Origin: Lactarius indigo
Taxonomy: Eukaryota > Basidiomycota > Agaricomycetes > Russulales > Russulaceae
Assembly: GCA_025766275.1 (NCBI GenBank)
Contig: JAFKAC010000015.1
Coordinates: 496,001 to 560,000, forward strand
DNA: 64,000 nucleotides
Direction of reading: 5' to 3'
In this document: positions 59,251 through 64,000 of the stretch, piece by piece
How the letters are laid out: the number at the start of each line of letters is the position of its first letter
How positions within the stretch are numbered: position 1 is the first letter of the stretch
Notes under the pieces: generated by a model
Told to the model about the DNA's origin: nothing
What the model saw: only the letters and a program-made list of their open reading frames with translations
Databases searched by the model: none
Program-made: the position numbers and the translations under genes

Positions 59251-60449
59251 TTCGGCGCCCATGTCGACATCCCGGCCGCCACGGTCTGTACTATACTCAG
59301 GGAAAAACCAGTCCAGGGGAACCTGTGAGGACGCCGGGTCAGAGGAAGCTGAAACAGGGAAACGTCAAAGGTGACTTGACTTGGTCTAAGGCCGTCTTCA
59401 CTAGCCAAATCGATGGCGGGTATGCGTTCAATGGTACCAAATATTTTGGGTGCGGCACGACAGCCCTGGGTTATAGCTACAAGTCCATGAATTAGCAATA
59501 ATTAATCAAGGCAGAGAAAAGTAACTCATACCCTGCGCGTCGGGAGCCATAAGAGCGAGGGAAAAGGAACCGATAAGAACTGCCAAGATGACGTTGATGA
59601 TCAGGCCAGTGTCGGCATGACCTTGGTTGATGAGCGTAGTGCCAAAACTGAATGCTAGTATATGCGGTGTGCAAGTCAATAACACGCGGTTGGATTATAA
59701 GAGAAAGAAAGGGAGGGCGAAAAACTGACCGAGAGCGTAAGTGGCATAGATGGCAAAGAAAAAGCTGGAGAGACCGATGCCATGGCAGATCGCTGCCCGG
59801 CCATCCAGAGAGGGCCTTATGGACAGGAATATCGTATAAGGATGCGAGCGCACTTTGGGTGCCAAAAGCTTGAGCAGTGCGGATCGTGGACACAGCTTCT
59901 TCTGCAAGGGTACCACCCTCAGCGACGTGTTTGGACAAAACGAGAGGAAACACGAACGGGTGTCGGTCTGAATGCGGGTGGTGATCTCACCAGCGCCAAC
60001 TTTATCAAAGAAGGCAATATCCTGGCGGAGGACTGCTTTGAGATAGCATTCGCCGAATTTGCTTAGTGGCGACCTCAGCGGTATAGACCCAGATACACAT
60101 GTAGGTGTACGTAGAAACGAACAAGCCCACGCCTGTGTGGACATGGACAATACCAATTAGTAATTCAGAACCAGAGTAGCGTATCAGCGAAGTGACGAGT
60201 GACGAACCGATATACATCAGGTAAGACGCATCTTGAGCAGCAACATGACGGAAGTTCTTTGCAGGTTGGTCGGCTCTAGTTGTCGACCCTGGGTCATTAA
60301 GATCAAGATTGTTGAGGGCAATGGAGAAGTCAACGAAGATGAAAGAACAACATAGGGAAGAGAAACGAACCAAGGCAGTGATTCACCGGTCCAAGCGTCC
60401 GTCCGACACCAACGAGAGAATGACGACGAAGTCGAGGCGACAAATAAAA

Positions 60450-60995
60450 CGCGCGGGTTGGGCGAAGCGCTAGACGTCGAGGTCGTCAGTCATCGGTATG
60501 AAAGAGCAAGAGGGGAGAAAGAACATGAACTTGAACAGCAATTCCAACCTTCGAAAACACGGGCTTGCACCAACGAACAGCGAGCACAGAACGGGGAGTC
60601 AAGAAAACAAGCACAAGTTCACAGACGGAGAAAAGAGATGGGGCAGAGTGGAAGGGGAAGAAATCGCGCAAACAGATTGCGAGATGGCTCGCCAAGGCCA
60701 AGGCTGCAGGACGTCGTTAGTTATGAGTGTGAAAAAGACGAGACGGACGAGAGACGGACCTGAATAGCCGTTCGACGATCAAAGCACCTGTCTGCGCCAT
60801 CAGCCCAACGAATACATGACAGAACGCCAAGAAACGAGAACGAGTTGCAGAAGACAAGGAGTGTGGGGGATGGGAGAGCTGGGAGCGGTCGTAGAGGAAA
60901 ATACGATGCGAGAACGTCTCACGAATGCCTTGACATCGACGTTGTCAGTTATAAATATGAAAGCAGAAGGCAGAAGGAAGCGACGAACCTAGTTC
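60450..60995. repeat. diverged tandem repeat, period about 230 bp
   Basis: A motif related to GTCGTCAGTTATnnnTATGAAA recurs near 60483, 60712 and 60945. Weaker similarity in the following sequence (CCAACGAA and ACAAGTT or GAGTT words) supports three decayed units. No gene function is evident; it separates the protease fragment from the rest of the ABC remnant. Confidence 0.35.
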
Positions 60996-61358
60996 TAAGG
61001 GAGGTCAAAGTAGAGGTCGGCACCTGGGAACTGGGGCTTGATGATATCTCCCCAGAGCCAGTACATCGGGGTGCCGTAGGTGATGTCAGACGAGTCGGTC
61101 GGACCAGTGCCACCGGTGAGGGGGCCGTGAATTTGGCTTCGGAACCGACGATAAGGGCCCCAGAGTCCCCACCTCTGGAGAATGGACCGTAGTCGTTGTC
61201 GTAGAGGTGAACTGCGGCTTCGATGGAATCGAAGGTGCCCACGAGGCCATAGCGGCGCTGATGAGACTTGAACCCAGAAAGGCGACCAATCGTGGTGAGC
61301 GTGGCGTGACCACGTTTGATCACGAATCGCACGGGGTCGCCCTTCACAGGCTCATCAG
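60996..61358 (-). pseudogene. trypsin-like serine protease fragment inside the ABC remnant
   Basis: Directly after the ABC residues PLMSL the reading changes to EPVKGDPVRFVIKRGHATLT and GPFSRGGDSGALIVGSEAKF. The GGDSGA block is the usual nucleophile motif of trypsin-fold proteases. After a one-base shift it continues PLTGGTGPTDSSDITYGTPM and KPQFPGADLYFDLP-stop at 60996. No His/Asp part of a protease is present upstream, so only the C-terminal third was captured. Confidence 0.65.
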
Positions 61359-61882
61359 AGGCTATGAGGGGAGGGTCAGCAGAACAGCTTGTGAAGAACC
61401 TGGGGAAGGGAATTCCAGGCACACCTGAGCAGCACCCGCGGCAATCGCAGCGACGAGGCCGATAGCATTGAGAATGGACTCAAAGTGGGTGGAGAAGCTG
61501 GGAGGGGAGCTGATGAGAAAACGGTATGAATGGAAGGAAGAAATAATACCGGAAGAGACCAAAGAATGATACGGGCTTGGAAGTGTCTTCAATCGGCACA
61601 GAGACACGAAGCTCAGAGGAGGTACGTTTCTCGGCCGAAGACAATGAAGCCGAGTCCAACTGCTTTGGCCTGAGCCATGAGAAACGAGTGGAGGGCTTGT
61701 CGTGCTCGTTATTTTCCACTGCCGACATGAGGAGCACGATGAAGGGGGCGGAAAAAAGAAGGGAGAGGAACACTGAGTGGAATCATATGGCTTGTGTGTA
61801 TTTCTATCTTGCTCACGAGAAAAGTTGCCGTTGCCATACACCGCTTACGGTATCCGGAGGAACATCTGCCGTTCAAGGCTGA

Positions 61883-62131
61883 AGAAAAAATGTGGATCTT
61901 CGGTGGTGAGCCGACACACCAGGATACGTTCGCGATTCACCTGAAAGAGATATATAAAAGGGATGAAAAAGAGAGGAGGCGACGTACTCTGTGGTAGGGC
62001 GATGATCTCGTCCGCCGCCAAGTCCTGAACAGCTTGCGCGATGTCGAGCTGAAGAAATGTGGGTCTTCGGTGGTGAGCCCACATGCCAAGATACGTTCGT
62101 GATTCACCTGAAAGAACTGTATAAAAAGAGA
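61883..62131 (+). repeat. direct repeat of about 80 bp, two copies
   Basis: Copies at about 61883-61962 and 62052-62131 share TCTTCGGTGGTGAGCC, GATACGTTCG and GATTCACCTGAAAGA, and each ends in a TATAAAA-like word. The 90 bp between them holds part of the G-protein alpha remnant. The second copy appears to have been duplicated into, or around, that remnant. Confidence 0.7.
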
Positions 62132-62420
62132 CAGTAACTTGACGACGCCATGGGCGCTCTTGAAGAAATGGGTCAGGAAGCGAGAAGTTCTTCGGGTCTG
62201 TAGCCATTCTGGGGAATAAACTGAGCGGTATCAGAGGCATATTCTCCGTCGTAGTAAGAGGGAAGGCAAGGGAGGACAGCAGGGGAAGGAAAGGAATACG
62301 CACCGAGTAACCACGTTGTCGCTTATATTTCTTGGAGTCCTCCTCAATCTGACGGTCTATCATGTCTGAGAAAGCTCTCTCTTCAGCTTCTCGAGTATTG
62401 GAGGCATCATTTTCCACTGT
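61990..62420 (-). pseudogene. G-protein alpha subunit fragments
   Basis: Three minus-strand pieces in order match the N-terminal helix and helical-domain start of fungal heterotrimeric G-protein alpha subunits: REAEERAFSDMIDRQIEEDS followed by KKYKR (about 62400-62310), QNGYRPEELLAS (about 62214-62179), and LDIAQAVQDLAADEIIAL (about 62053-62000). The P-loop exon that should follow the first piece is missing. It is a decayed duplicate of a signalling gene. Confidence 0.6.
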
Positions 62421-62626
62421 AAGAGGAGGGAAGGGAGGAGAAAGTGTCAGAAAGGAAGGAGTAACGGAGTAACTGATCGATTGCTCAAAGACGACGGACG
62501 CCCCATCAGTTTCGCAGTTCTGACTAAGACGGGAATTCCCGTGTTCAACTTCAATGTTTCAACATTTTCAACGATCAACGGTTTTAAGCGAGTCCACCCA
62601 ACCTCTGCCTACATACCCTATGCGCC

Positions 62627-64000
62627 ATGTCTTTTTTTTGTTCCTTTTGTAGAGATAATTTCCGCTCACAGGGAGGCTTGGCGAAGCATGTGAACTCGAA
62701 GCACGGCAAGAACAGTACATTTGCAGGGATGGCCGCAGTGTTACAGTCGCACACATTCATACGCCATCCCCACCTCTCAGGTATGTCACAAACCCATGCA
62801 TGATGACAAGGTGCTGAGTCCTTATGAGCCTGGCCATGTTCATCTGATGGCAGATTCCTCAGAGATCTCTCACAACCACCGACATCGGAATTGTTGGAGT
62901 CGCGCAGCAATCCTTGGCTCCCTTTCAGTGACAGGCTGGCATACGAATGGGCGCACTACCACTATATACATCTTCAGTCTTCTGCAGGCGATATTCAGCG
63001 GGGCCTTGATCTCTGGAGAGCAACGGTTATGATGTATCAGACTGACCACAGCAGCTGCGATGGAGTCCCATGGAAGAGTGCCGCGGAAATGTATGGGACG
63101 ATCGACTCAATATCGGCTGGTGGAGTTGGCTGGACAACTTACCAATTATCATACAGCGGGCCACAACCAACCGGGGCTGCTCCCCAGTGGATGCAAGAGA
63201 CTTATGAGCTAAACGTACGGGACGTCCTTTCTGTCTTCAAGGAGCAACTAGCCTCGAAGGAGTTCGATGGCGAGTTTGAATACACGCCATATGAAGAGTA
63301 CGATAAGAATGGTTCTCGCGTATATTCTAACCTCATGTCAGGTAACTGGGCGTTTTGTGAGGCGGTATGTGACTATATTCCATATTTTATTCACCTGATG
63401 TATCGCTCTAGGACATGATCTCTCAGGACAAGACGACGCATGGAGTGATGTTTGTTCCAATTGTTGCTGGCAGTGACAAGACCACGGTATCAGTTGCAAC
63501 CGGACATCAAGAGTATCACCCTGTGTATGCGTCGCTTGGCAACATCACCAATACCGCCCGGCGTGGGCATGGAAGTGGTGTAGTGCCTGTCGCCTTCCTT
63601 CCAATCCCAACGAGTACGTTTCATTTATCCGTGCTCCTGTCTTTGTTGTTGAGGGGTGGACTCTTTCAAGCAAGCAAACGCCAGCGAACAAAAACATCGT
63701 TTCAGATGTTTTGTCGGCAACTTTACCACAGCTGTCTCGAATTGGTCTTCGCACCGCTCAAGCCCTATATGACGGAGCCGAAAGTCATGAAATGCCCCGA
63801 TGGGCACTTTCGCCGCGTGATTTTTGGTCTTGGGCCATACATCGCAGACTATCCTGAACAAGTCTGGCTTGCCAGTACTGTATCTAAATGGTGTCCAAAG
63901 TAAGTGCGGGGATCTCTTTACAAGCGTCACTGACCCTTTCTTATGTAAGATGTGATGCATTGCCAGCTGACCTTGACGGCTCAGGGAGTCATCAACGCTC
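62627..64000 (+). CDS. second Plavaka-type transposase, 5' part, apparently intact
   Basis: Start ATG 62627 opens a C2H2 finger (MSFFCSFCRDNFRSQGGLAK, HVNSKH). Introns fit at 62781-62828, 63365-63411, 63614-63670 and 63900-63949. The exons read PCSSDGRFLRDLSQPPTSEL, WLPFSDRLAYEWAHYHYIHL, MYGTIDSI, PQWMQETYELNVRDVLSVF, YEEYDKNGSRVYSNLMSGNW (the SGNWA hallmark), TTHGVMFVPIVAGSDKTTVS, DGHFRRVIFGLGPYIADYPE and WCPKCDALPADLDG, where the window ends. No stop codon interrupts the spliced frame, unlike the copy at 44215. The arginines in DGHFRR are intact here where the older copy has TGA. Confidence 0.88.

Larger units (their letters stand above)
59260..61728 (-). pseudogene. ABC transporter (ABCB/MDR-type) remnant
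   Basis: Pieces of a full-size ATP-binding cassette exporter in the right order on the minus strand. They are: N-terminus (ATG 61728; VPIEDTSKPVSFFGLFR), FESILNAIGLVAAIAAGAAQ, PLMSL (about 61360), then after a foreign segment LNNLDLNDPGSTTR, NFRHVAAQDASYLMYIG, FVSTYTYMCIWVYTAEVATK and YLKAVLRQDIAFFDKVGAGE. Next come KHVAEGGTLAEEAVSTIRTA, GTTLINQGHADTGLIINVIL and PKIFGTIERIPAIDLASEDG. Between ITTRIQTDT and the KHVAEGG block a segment of roughly 70 residues usual in the family is missing. The sequence decays before the Walker A motif, so both nucleotide-binding domains are absent. It is a clear pseudogene. Confidence 0.75.

Overview
This window is a transposon-rich stretch of a filamentous basidiomycete nuclear genome, most likely an agaricomycete. 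The evidence is many GT-AG introns of about 47-60 bp, two Plavaka-type transposases (a family I know from Agaricomycetes), chromodomain Ty3/gypsy elements, and multi-exon 'orphan' proteins of a kind expanded in mushrooms. Only a few genes look like intact non-transposon genes: a secreted carboxylesterase (50963-53484) and an orphan agaricomycete-type protein (55819-58221).

Left part (1-19671). The tail of one gypsy copy and its LTR come first. Then comes a Tc1/mariner-like (DDE_3) transposase on the minus strand, split by a 5.26 kb Mutator-like element (MULE, 1458-6720) with a perfect 9-bp target-site duplication. The MULE encodes an apparently intact transposase, and its 3' arm carries degenerate sequence from a fungal cyclin gene in which one exon is repeated four times. 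From about 7503 a decayed gypsy copy (A) runs to 19671 and is interrupted by a complete gypsy element (B, 10927-18773, TSD CCCTG).

Middle part (19672-42045). A complete minus-strand gypsy element (E, 20034-29542) interrupts an unrecognised gene and was itself hit by three solo LTRs. After a retroelement ORF1-like fragment and another solo LTR comes the youngest gypsy copy (D, 33778-41530, TSD GTGTG, LTRs differing at one position seen). D sits in an exon of an orphan minus-strand gene. B, D and E share a design: an LTR hairpin with an 11-nt self-priming match to the primer site, a Gag frame with no AUG near its start, a -1 gag/pol overlap with two slippery heptamers, and a Pol that extends about 400 residues past the chromodomain with a small overlapping reading frame inside that extension.

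Right part (42046-64000). A Plavaka transposase (44215-49842) is broken by three LTR insertions, each with its own TSD. Then follow the esterase, the orphan gene, and a mosaic of degraded gene pieces on the minus strand (ABC transporter, trypsin-like protease, G-protein alpha subunit). The window ends in the first exons of a second, undamaged Plavaka transposase. Across unrelated element classes nearly all premature stops are TGA where relatives have an arginine CGN codon, which points to CpG cytosine deamination as the main decay process.
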